DNA of 7,532 nucleotides from Methanobacteriota archaeon (lineage in GTDB: Archaea > Thermoplasmatota > Poseidoniia > Poseidoniales > Poseidoniaceae): the NCBI GenBank assembly GCA_002727485.1, contig PBXE01000003.1, forward strand, positions 5,246 to 12,777, in the 5' to 3' direction. The number at the start of each line of letters is the position of its first letter. The stretch's first letter is position 1. Below are positions 1 to 6,146 of the stretch, in pieces. A model generated the notes under the pieces. That model made no database searches. It was given only the letters and a program-made list of their open reading frames with translations, and was not told the origin of the DNA. Made by a program: the position numbers and the translations under genes.

Positions 1-1310
1 TTATTCAAATCAGCTGGTATAGCGTCTCTAGAAAAATAAGTACTTGTTTTATAGGGAATCGAAGCTGCTTCAGATATATCTTTTATTTCGGCCATTGAAA
101 AAGACATTTCGGAAATTTTATCCAAAACTTCTACATACTTCTCTTCGGCTTTTCTAGAGACTAAAGATAATCTGATGTCATCAGCTCTTTCACTCAAGGA
201 TTCAGGTTGTGGCTCAATTAAAGAAACAAGCTTGATCAAATGTACGGTGTCTTCCAGTACAATCGGTCCAAAAACATCTCCTTCATTCATTGAATTTAAA
301 GGTATATCAAATTCAGGTGGTAGAAGCGTCCCGTCAGTAACACCAAGATCGCCCTTTATTTCTTTAGTACCCTCGTCCTCAGAAACTTCTAAAACCAGAT
401 CTTCAAATCTCTCGCCATTTTCAATCCGAGTTTTTACAATACTGAGCTCATCAAATGCAGTTTGAGAATTTCTATCGGAATTTATGTTAAGCATTATGTG
501 TGAAACTTGTTTTCTAACGGTACTGTCAAAGTCCAGCAGATATTCTTTATGCTCATCTTCTATTTCTGACTCTGAAATTTCGATATCCTTTTCAAGGTCT
601 TTTGAGCTAAGGTTTAAATAATCTACTTTAAACTTCTGAGGTTCTATATAAGAATTTAAATTACCATTATAGAAGTCATTTAACTCTTGTTCGGTATAAC
701 TTAATGTATTCTCAAATTTTGACCGAGGAAGCCTGATAAAAGATATGTCTCTTTCCTGTTCAGCTAAACTTATGGATTCTTGAACTTCTGAATCAGTTAA
801 GAAGGAGGAATTAATGAGCGTTAATCTCCATATATTGGACATTAAATCTTGTTTTATCCTATTTAGGTAGTCTGAAGGTATAAAGCCATTGCTTCTAGCA
901 AAAGAATCAAAACGAAGTTGACTAAAGCTCCCATTTTCAAGAAATTGTTCTTCATTAGCTAATTGCTTAAGAACAAATTCATCGGTTAGATTTATTCCTT
1001 TTCTTTCAAGGAAATCCAAAGTAGAAAACTTACCTATAAGAGAATCGGTTGAAAAATTTACTAGAAATTCATCTTCAAAAGTTTGGTTGGGAAATCTCTG
1101 ATTTAGCAAGGCCTGCTGTGAGCTAACCTCAAAGCCTAAGTCAACAGTAGTGATTTTCTTTGATCCAACTTGAGCAACAACATTTGCGTTACCTTGTGAA
1201 AAGAAGCCTGCCCATCCCACAGAACCAATAAAAGTGATTATTATGGCTACAACTATTACTTTAGTAATATTACCCGTTAAGCCATTTCTTATAGATTGTA
1301 TACCTGACAT
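1..1310 (-). CDS. ppiD: Peptidyl-prolyl isomerase D-like periplasmic chaperone (PpiD), partial, C-terminus off window
   Basis: The reading frame is open from an ATG at 1310 to the window edge with no stop, giving 436 codons of a family usually near 620 residues, so the C-terminal part is missing. A short cytoplasmic N-terminus with Arg8 and Lys17 is followed by one hydrophobic anchor (about residues 18-37). A SurA-like N-terminal chaperone region comes next, and a parvulin domain spans about residues 265-365. The parvulin domain shows a SHIML strand (His271), a GDLG turn and a final VHLIKL strand (His357). PpiD is an inner-membrane protein facing the periplasm that helps proteins emerging from the Sec translocon; this role is family knowledge. 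Position directly after hup is typical for gammaproteobacteria. No Shine-Dalgarno precedes the ATG, and the hup terminator lies just upstream, so expression probably relies on its own weak promoter or on read-through. Family assignment is firm from architecture and synteny. Confidence 0.94.
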   Translation of the reverse strand, partial: MSGIQSIRNGLTGNITKVIVVAIIITFIGSVGWAGFFSQGNANVVAQVGSKKITTVDLGFEVSSQQALLNQRFPNQTFEDEFLVNFSTDSLIGKFSTLDFLERKGINLTDEFVLKQLANEEQFLENGSFSQLRFDSFARSNGFIPSDYLNRIKQDLMSNIWRLTLINSSFLTDSEVQESISLAEQERDISFIRLPRSKFENTLSYTEQELNDFYNGNLNSYIEPQKFKVDYLNLSSKDLEKDIEISESEIEDEHKEYLLDFDSTVRKQVSHIMLNINSDRNSQTAFDELSIVKTRIENGERFEDLVLEVSEDEGTKEIKGDLGVTDGTLLPPEFDIPLNSMNEGDVFGPIVLEDTVHLIKLVSLIEPQPESLSERADDIRLSLVSRKAEEKYVEVLDKISEMSFSMAEIKDISEAASIPYKTSTYFSRDAIPADLN

Positions 1311-1319
1311 TTTTAATTA

Positions 1320-1325
1320 ATTATA
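1320..1325 (-). promoter_or_regulatory. Possible -10 box (TATAAT) for ppiD, near-leaderless
   Basis: A perfect TATAAT lies on the minus strand immediately after the T tract of the hup terminator, with 9 nt between it and the ppiD ATG. Transcription starting 6-7 nt downstream would leave a leader of only about 2-3 nt, which fits the lack of a Shine-Dalgarno sequence. Against it, the matching -35 position is GCGCGC, inside the terminator stem, and there is no extended TG motif. The T-tract plus AT-rich context can create TATAAT by chance, so this is tentative. Confidence 0.3.
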
Positions 1326-1349
1326 AAAAAGCGCGCCTATTGGCGCGCT
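1326..1349 (-). terminator. Rho-independent terminator of hup
   Basis: On the minus strand a GCGCGCC arm (1348-1342), an AATA loop and a GGCGCGC arm (1337-1331) form a perfect 7-bp GC stem. An A-T pair extends it, and a run of T follows (1330-1325). Flanking AAAG and TTTT could lengthen the stem further. It begins about 20 nt after the hup stop codon and ends about 15 nt before the ppiD start. It should therefore end most hup transcripts and separate this abundant mRNA from ppiD. It is by far the most GC-rich patch in the non-coding DNA here. Confidence 0.93.
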
Positions 1350-1368
1350 CTTTAGAAACTGTTTAAGT

Positions 1369-1638
1369 TTAAAGGCTTTCTTTAAGTGCCTTACCTGCTT
1401 TAAATCCAACTGACTTAGAAGCAGCAATTTGAATCGTAGCGCCTGTCTGAGGATTTCTACCAGTTCTTGCAGCTCTGTGTCTTACGTTGAAAGTTCCGAA
1501 ACCTACTAGTGAAACACTATCTCCACCAGCTAAGCTTCCAGCTATTGCATTTAAAGTTGCTTCTACCGCTCTTCCGGCTTCAGCTTTTGATGTATCAGTT
1601 GCTGCAGCTACAGCGTCTGTTAATTGGGCTTTATTCAC
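1369..1638 (-). CDS. hupB: DNA-binding protein HU (beta type)
   Basis: This 89-residue protein has the usual HU length. It binds double-stranded DNA as a dimer with little sequence preference, bends it and compacts the nucleoid. The N-terminal MNKAQL and helical dimerisation region (about 1-45) lead into GFGTF (46-50). The DNA-embracing arm follows, with [12 protein letters not shown] (55-66) and Pro63, the residue that wedges between base pairs in this family. The start is GTG at 1638: an in-frame TAG lies four codons upstream, so no longer start exists, and AGGAG (1645-1649) sits 6 nt before it. An out-of-frame ATG overlaps the GTG and is followed at once by TGA. It has its own sigma-70 promoter and a strong terminator, as expected for a highly expressed single gene between lon and ppiD. 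HU-beta rather than IHF is favoured by position and the overall close match; the alpha/beta distinction is partly inferred from synteny. Confidence 0.97.
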   Translation of the reverse strand: MNKAQLTDAVAAATDTSKAEAGRAVEATLNAIAGSLAGGDSVSLVGFGTFNVRHRAARTGRNPQTGATIQIAASKSVGFKAGKALKESL

Positions 1639-1640
1639 AT
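1635..1640 (-). promoter_or_regulatory. Start-stop ATG-TGA overlapping the hup GTG start
   Basis: On the minus strand the hup GTG is preceded by AT, giving ATGTGA. Ribosomes selecting the ATG (4 nt after AGGAG at 1645-1649) would stop after one codon. Those selecting the overlapping GTG (6 nt after AGGAG) make HU. The overlap is read directly; any regulatory effect is inference. Confidence 0.4.
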
Positions 1641-1695
1641 TAATCTCCTAGAGTCTTGTTAAGCCAACTTGTCGCTATGCAAGTCAGTCATAATG

Positions 1696-1724
1696 ATTAA
1701 AACCCTAGCTAAAAGCCTTGTCAA
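1696..1724 (-). promoter_or_regulatory. Sigma-70 promoter of hup
   Basis: On the minus strand a perfect -35 TTGACA (1724-1719) is followed after exactly 17 bp by a -10 TTTAAT (1701-1696), one mismatch from TATAAT. The predicted start is near 1689, giving a leader of about 50 nt before the hup GTG. An AT-rich tract (1731-1741), reaching the lon stop codon, lies where an UP element would be. A 10-bp perfect palindrome TCAAGCTTGA (1721-1730) overlaps the -35 box. No lon terminator is visible, so lon read-through could also contribute. Confidence 0.8.
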
Positions 1725-1741
1725 GCTTGAATTTAATTTAA

Positions 1742-4135
1742 TTAATGGGCTTTTACAGAGGTCTTCTTTGGTTTGGATTTCTTGGTGGGTACTTTTCCTT
1801 CCTCATCATCCTTTTCCCAAGGTATAGGTTGTCTAGTAAGAACAATGTCGAGCACTTCGTCTATCCACCTAACAGGTTTTATATCTAGGTCAGCCTTAAT
1901 ATTATCAGGTATTTCTTTCAGATCTCTGACATTACCTTCTGGTATCAAAACAACCTTGATACCTCCTCTTCTTGCCGCCAATAGCTTTTCTTTAAGACCA
2001 CCAATCTTTAGCACTTCACCTCTGAGAGTAATTTCTCCTGTCATTGCCACATCGGAACGCACAGGTATCTGAGAAAGTACTGAAGTTAAAGCAGTTGCCA
2101 TAGCAGCACCTGCACTTGGACCATCTTTTGGAGTAGCTCCTTCAGGGACGTGTATATGAATATCTTGTTCTTCATAGAATTTTGGATCTATTCCCAAAGA
2201 TTCGGATCTTGAACGAACTACAGATAAAGCGGCTTGAATTGACTCTTGCATTACATCTCCAAGAGAACCTGTTTTTATAATCTTACCTTTTCCTAAGAAA
2301 CTTGAAGCTTCAATTGTAAGTAGCTCCCCTCCAACTTGAGTCCAGGCTAGTCCGGTAACTTGACCTATACGGTCATTCTCCTCTGCTTCACCAAACTCGA
2401 ACTTTCTGACTCCACAGTAATCTTCTAAAGTTTTTGGGTTAATCGATATCTTCTTAGGCTTGTCTAAAGAAGCATTCTTTTTAACAACTTTTCGACATAT
2501 TTTTGCAATCTCTCTTTCTAAAGACCTAACTCCAGCTTCTCTAGTAAAGTATCTAATTAAATCTTTAATGGTATTTTTGGTTATAGAAAGCTCATTATCT
2601 TTAAGGCCATTATTTTTCTTTTGTTTTTCGATTAGATACTTCTCGGCTATATTGACCTTTTCATCTTCTGTGTATCCTGGCAAAGTTATAATCTCCATTC
2701 TATCCAATAGAGCCGAAGGAATATTCATGCTATTGGCTGTGCACACAAACATAATATCCGATAAGTCGTAGTCCACTTCTAGGTAGTGATCATTGAATGT
2801 GTGGTTTTGTTCGGGATCAAGGACTTCCAATAAAGCAGATGCAGGATCTCCTCTAAAGTCCATACCCATTTTGTCTATTTCATCTAAAAGAAATAAAGGA
2901 TTTTTTACACCAGTTTTAGAGAGCTTCTGTAGAATCCTGCCAGGCATCGAGCCTATATAAGTCCTTCGATGGCCCCTAATTTCAGCTTCATCGCGAACTC
3001 CACCTAAAGACATTCTTACGAACTTTCTATTTGTAGCTCTGGCTATAGATTCTCCTAAGGAAGTCTTACCTACACCTGGAGGTCCGACCAAACAAAGTAC
3101 TGGGCCTTTAAGTTTTTTAACTCTCTTTTGAACAGCCAGATATTCTAATATTCTTTCTTTAACTTCTTCTAATCCAAAGTGGTCTTCATTCAGAACTTCG
3201 CTGGCTTTATTTAAGTCTGATCTAATTTTACTCTTCTTTTTCCAGGGAATACTGAGCATCCAATCTATATAACCACGAACAACAGAAGCTTCAGCGGACA
3301 TTGGAGACATCATTTTATATTTTTGGAGTTCTGTAAGAGCTTTTTCTTGAGCTTCTTTGGTCATTCCAGCTTCATTTATTTTGGCTTCTAGTTGTTCTGC
3401 TTCTTCAGCTTCGTCTATTTCGCCCAATTCTTTTTTGAGGGCTTTCATTTGTTCGTTAAGATAGTACTCTTTTTGGCTTTTTTCCATTTGACTCTTAACT
3501 CTACCTCTAATCTTCTTTTCAACCTTAGAAAGGTCTAGCTGTGAATCTAAATGTTCTAAAATTCTATTTGCTCTATCAGTCAAACTGATCATTTCAAGAA
3601 TTTCCTGCTTCTGACTAATGTCTATTGAAAGGTGCCCTACAAGAGTGTCTGTAAGTCTTGATAGTGAATCGATTGCATTCACGGTATTAAGAACCTCCGG
3701 GGTTGCTTTGCGAGTGAGTTTTACATACTCTTGAAACTGCTTTTTAAGGGTCGGTAAAAAGTGTCTTAAATCTTCAGAATCAGCCTCCTCTTCTATGGAA
3801 GAGACTTGAACTGACATAAAATCATCGGATGACTGAAGAGACTCAATTGATGCTCTCTTATTCCCCTCAACTAAAACTTTAAGGGTCCCATCTGGTAGTT
3901 TAATGAGCTGCAGGATTGTAGATAAAGTACCTATTGGGTAAAGATCACCTAATTTAGGATCATCTTGTTGAGCACTCTTCTGAGCTACCAACATGATTTG
4001 TTTATCTCCAGCCATAGCTGCTTGAAGAGCAGTAATTGATTTTTCTCTACCGACAAAAAGAGGTGTAACTACTGAAGGAAAAATAACTACATCTCTTAGA
4101 GGCAGTAGGGGTATATTTTGATTTTTCTTAGACAT
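1742..4135 (-). CDS. lon: ATP-dependent protease Lon (La)
   Basis: Lon is a cytoplasmic hexameric AAA+ serine protease that unfolds and degrades misfolded and regulatory proteins. At 797 residues it is slightly longer than the E. coli enzyme (784). The N-terminal substrate-recognition domain begins with IPLLPLRDVVIFP (8-20), and a helical, charged segment covers about 200-270. The ATPase part has Walker A GPPGVGKT (351-358), Walker B FLLDEIDK with Asp418 and Glu419, and GVRSLEREI (535-543) in the sensor-2 region. The protease domain has catalytic Ser674 in PKDGPSAG and Lys717 in GGLKEK, the Ser-Lys dyad of bacterial Lon. The end (about 775-797) is a lysine-rich tail. The ATG at 4135 matches the expected family N-terminus, but no Shine-Dalgarno is visible. 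A sigma-32-like promoter lies in the 53-bp gap from clpX. No terminator is seen downstream before the hup promoter. Confidence 0.99.
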   Translation of the reverse strand: MSKKNQNIPLLPLRDVVIFPSVVTPLFVGREKSITALQAAMAGDKQIMLVAQKSAQQDDPKLGDLYPIGTLSTILQLIKLPDGTLKVLVEGNKRASIESLQSSDDFMSVQVSSIEEEADSEDLRHFLPTLKKQFQEYVKLTRKATPEVLNTVNAIDSLSRLTDTLVGHLSIDISQKQEILEMISLTDRANRILEHLDSQLDLSKVEKKIRGRVKSQMEKSQKEYYLNEQMKALKKELGEIDEAEEAEQLEAKINEAGMTKEAQEKALTELQKYKMMSPMSAEASVVRGYIDWMLSIPWKKKSKIRSDLNKASEVLNEDHFGLEEVKERILEYLAVQKRVKKLKGPVLCLVGPPGVGKTSLGESIARATNRKFVRMSLGGVRDEAEIRGHRRTYIGSMPGRILQKLSKTGVKNPLFLLDEIDKMGMDFRGDPASALLEVLDPEQNHTFNDHYLEVDYDLSDIMFVCTANSMNIPSALLDRMEIITLPGYTEDEKVNIAEKYLIEKQKKNNGLKDNELSITKNTIKDLIRYFTREAGVRSLEREIAKICRKVVKKNASLDKPKKISINPKTLEDYCGVRKFEFGEAEENDRIGQVTGLAWTQVGGELLTIEASSFLGKGKIIKTGSLGDVMQESIQAALSVVRSRSESLGIDPKFYEEQDIHIHVPEGATPKDGPSAGAAMATALTSVLSQIPVRSDVAMTGEITLRGEVLKIGGLKEKLLAARRGGIKVVLIPEGNVRDLKEIPDNIKADLDIKPVRWIDEVLDIVLTRQPIPWEKDDEEGKVPTKKSKPKKTSVKAH

Positions 4136-4157
4136 AATTTAATTGGTTATATGTCTA

Positions 4158-4186
4158 ATAATGGGGTTTTAGTTCAAAAAAACAAG
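4158..4186 (-). promoter_or_regulatory. Probable heat-shock (sigma-32) promoter of lon
   Basis: On the minus strand CTTGTT (4186-4181; consensus CTTGAA) is followed after 14 bp by CCCCATTAT (4166-4158; consensus CCCCATnTA). The 14-bp spacing is within the range used by RpoH, and the CCCCAT core is intact. The -35 box starts 2 nt after the clpX stop codon. The start site would fall near 4151, giving a leader of about 15 nt without a Shine-Dalgarno. lon is a known sigma-32 gene in E. coli. The match is weaker than that at clpP, so confidence is moderate. Confidence 0.62.
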
Positions 4187-4188
4187 CC

Positions 4189-5466
4189 CTATCCAGTTTT
4201 TGTTTTGGAAGTTTTTTCGTAAACCATTAATGGTTCTGATTCTCCCTTTACAACTGAAGCATCTAAAACAACTTTATTCAAAGAATCTTCAGAGGGTACC
4301 TTGTACATGGTCTCCATCAATATGCTTTCAAGAATTGAACGAAGACCTCTAGCACCTGTTTTTCTTTCTATGGCTTTTTTTGCAATTTCTAAAAGAGCAT
4401 CTTCTCTAATATCCAGCTCAACCTCTTCCATCTCAAAAAGTTTTGAGAATTGTTTTGTAAGACTATTCTTTGGCTCAGTCAGGATCGTGATTAAGGCCTC
4501 TTCATCCAATTGTTCAAGAGTAGTTATAACAGGCAGTCTCCCTACAAATTCTGGTATCAAGCCAAATTTTATAAGGTCTTCAGGTCGAACTTGACCTATT
4601 AGCTTATCAGTCTCATTTTCAGATTTAATAGATGTGACGTTGGCACCGAATCCTATTCCAGTTTCTTCGCACCTTTGTTGAATAACAGATTCAAGCCCAG
4701 AAAATGCGCCACCACAAATGAATAAAATGTTCGAAGTATCAACCTGCAAGAATTCTTGCTGAGGATGCTTCCTGCCCCCTTGCGGAGGTACAGAGGCAAC
4801 TGTTCCCTCTATAAGTTTTAGAAGAGCTTGCTGAACGCCCTCCCCTGAAACATCTCTAGTGATAGAGGGATTATCAGATTTACGAGCTATTTTATCGATT
4901 TCATCTATATATACGATTCCTAGTTGTGCTTTTTCAATATCGTAATCACATTTTTGAAGTAGTTTTTGAATTATATTTTCAACGTCTTCACCAACATAAC
5001 CTGCCTCAGTGAGAGTTGTCGCGTCAGCTATAGTGAAAGGAACATCAAGTAATCTAGCAAGTGTTTGGGCCAATAGAGTTTTGCCGGACCCTGTGGGGCC
5101 TAGGAGCAGAATATTACTCTTAGTTAGCTCAACTTCATCTTTAGATTCTAATTTCTTAGCACCCTTTAACCTTTTGTAGTGATTATAAACAGCAACGGAT
5201 AAGTTCTTTTTAGCTTCTTCTTGACCTATTACGTATTCGTCAAGGGTAGCTTTGATTTCCATAGGAACTGGAAATTCGTCGTCATCGTCTTCTGAGGCTT
5301 CTGAAATTTCTTCTTTAATTATGTCGTTACATAAATCTATACACTCGTTGCATATATATACTGAAGGCCCTGCAATTAATTTTCTAACTTCGTTTTGATT
5401 CTTTCCACAAAAAGAACAATAAAGAAGTTTATCTTCGCTATTTTCTGTATTGTCATTATCAGACAT
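4189..5466 (-). CDS. clpX: ClpX, AAA+ unfoldase subunit of the ClpXP protease
   Basis: ClpX is a hexameric ATPase that recognises tagged or specific proteins, unfolds them and feeds them into ClpP. The 425-residue length is normal. The N-terminal zinc-binding domain has four cysteines (17, 20, 39, 42) and is followed by an acidic linker (about 52-64). The AAA+ module has Walker A GPTGSGKT (123-130), Walker [10 protein letters not shown] (183-191), pore-loop GYVG (156-159), the RKH loop (232-234), Arg310 in PEFVGR and sensor-2 GARGLR (371-376). The ClpP-docking IGF loop is present at 271-273, so a working ClpXP complex is expected. The ATG at 5466 has a good AGGAG 5 nt upstream. The gap to clpP is 11 nt with no promoter or terminator, so the two are surely co-transcribed from the clpP heat-shock promoter. 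Identification is secure. Confidence 0.99.
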   Translation of the reverse strand: MSDNDNTENSEDKLLYCSFCGKNQNEVRKLIAGPSVYICNECIDLCNDIIKEEISEASEDDDDEFPVPMEIKATLDEYVIGQEEAKKNLSVAVYNHYKRLKGAKKLESKDEVELTKSNILLLGPTGSGKTLLAQTLARLLDVPFTIADATTLTEAGYVGEDVENIIQKLLQKCDYDIEKAQLGIVYIDEIDKIARKSDNPSITRDVSGEGVQQALLKLIEGTVASVPPQGGRKHPQQEFLQVDTSNILFICGGAFSGLESVIQQRCEETGIGFGANVTSIKSENETDKLIGQVRPEDLIKFGLIPEFVGRLPVITTLEQLDEEALITILTEPKNSLTKQFSKLFEMEEVELDIREDALLEIAKKAIERKTGARGLRSILESILMETMYKVPSEDSLNKVVLDASVVKGESEPLMVYEKTSKTKTG

Positions 5467-5477
5467 CTGAACTCCTG

Positions 5478-6098
5478 TTACTTTTCGACTGAGCGACTGT
5501 CTACTACTGCATCAATTAAACCATACTTAACAGCCTGATCGGGAGACATAAAATTATCTCTATCGCTATCCTTAGCAATCTTATCAACCTTTTGACCAGA
5601 ATGGTTGGCTAAAATTTCATTCAATTTCTTTTTTATGGATAAGATTTCTTGAGTATGAATTTCTATATCACTAGCTTGTCCTTGGAACCCACCCAAAACT
5701 TGATGGATCATCACCCTAGAATTTGGAAGAGCTTGTCTTTTACCTTTGGCGCCGCCGGACAATAATACCGCGCCCATACTCGCTGCTTGGCCAATACAAA
5801 GAGTCGAAACATCCGGCTTTATAAATTGCATAGTATCGTAAATGGATAAACCTGCTGTTACAGAACCGCCCGGAGAATTGATATACAAGTGAATATCCTT
5901 ATCAGGATTTTCTGCTTCGAGGTAAAGCATTTGGGCAACGATAAGATTCGCTCCGTAATCTTCAACTGGTCCTGTTAAAAATATAACTCTCTCTTTTAAG
6001 AGTCTAGAATATATGTCGTAGGCCCTCTCACCTCTTGGTGTTTGTTCTACAACCATCGGCACCAATTGATTCATAGCTTTGTTATTGTCTTCTATCAT
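5478..6098 (-). CDS. clpP: ClpP, proteolytic subunit of the Clp protease
   Basis: ClpP forms a barrel of two heptameric rings whose inner chamber cuts peptides fed by ClpX (or ClpA). At 206 residues it is one shorter than the E. coli precursor. The catalytic triad is Ser107 in GQAASMGA, His132 in MIHQ and Asp181 in DRDNF, all offset by exactly four from the E. coli numbering (111, 136, 185). The oxyanion region SPGGS (75-79) is intact. The N-terminal propeptide before LVPMV is therefore about 10 residues instead of 14. The ATG at 6098 is supported by AAGGA 8 nt upstream; Met9 has no such site. A near-perfect sigma-32 promoter overlaps the tig stop and should drive clpP and clpX. Only one clpP is in the window. 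Confidence 0.99.
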   Translation of the reverse strand: MIEDNNKAMNQLVPMVVEQTPRGERAYDIYSRLLKERVIFLTGPVEDYGANLIVAQMLYLEAENPDKDIHLYINSPGGSVTAGLSIYDTMQFIKPDVSTLCIGQAASMGAVLLSGGAKGKRQALPNSRVMIHQVLGGFQGQASDIEIHTQEILSIKKKLNEILANHSGQKVDKIAKDSDRDNFMSPDQAVKYGLIDAVVDSRSVEK

Positions 6099-6117
6099 TT
6101 GAATTGTCCTTAACTAC

Positions 6118-6146
6118 TAGATGGGGCTTTTAAAATTATTTTCAAG
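6118..6146 (-). promoter_or_regulatory. Heat-shock (sigma-32) promoter of clpP-clpX
   Basis: On the minus strand CTTGAA (6146-6141) and CCCCATCTA (6126-6118) are separated by 14 bp, matching the RpoH consensus CTTGAA / CCCCATnTA at every defined base. The -35 box contains the TGA stop codon of tig. The start site would be near 6111, leaving a leader of about 13 nt that opens almost directly with the AAGGA ribosome site. E. coli clpP is likewise under sigma-32 control. The downstream clpX should share this promoter, and lon may do so partly. Confidence 0.9.

Noticed and set aside
175..465. Plus-strand open frame of 96 codons inside ppiD
   Set aside because: It is antisense to the intact PpiD frame, serine-rich as expected from the complement of Glu/Asp/Lys-rich coding, and has no ribosome site or recognisable family.
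1661..1690. Short hairpin (ACTTG ... CAAGT) in the hup leader
   Set aside because: It has five pairs with an 8-nt loop, is too weak and common to call a regulatory RNA, and does not cover the ribosome site.
1773..2771. Two plus-strand open frames (1773-2072 and 2460-2771) inside lon
   Set aside because: Both lie opposite conserved Lon domains and give low-complexity Ser/Phe/Leu-rich proteins; they are shadows of lon.
4162..4190. Possible terminator hairpin after clpX (GGG ... seven T ... AAAACCCC)
   Set aside because: The T run lies inside the loop rather than after a stable stem, and the only GC pairing is 3 bp. The bases are better explained as a sigma-32 promoter.
4301..4594. Plus-strand open frame inside clpX
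   Set aside because: It is antisense to the conserved ClpX C-terminal region and has no independent coding evidence.
6072..6074. Met9 as an alternative ClpP start
   Set aside because: No Shine-Dalgarno precedes it, while the first ATG has AAGGA at good spacing and gives a normal-length propeptide.
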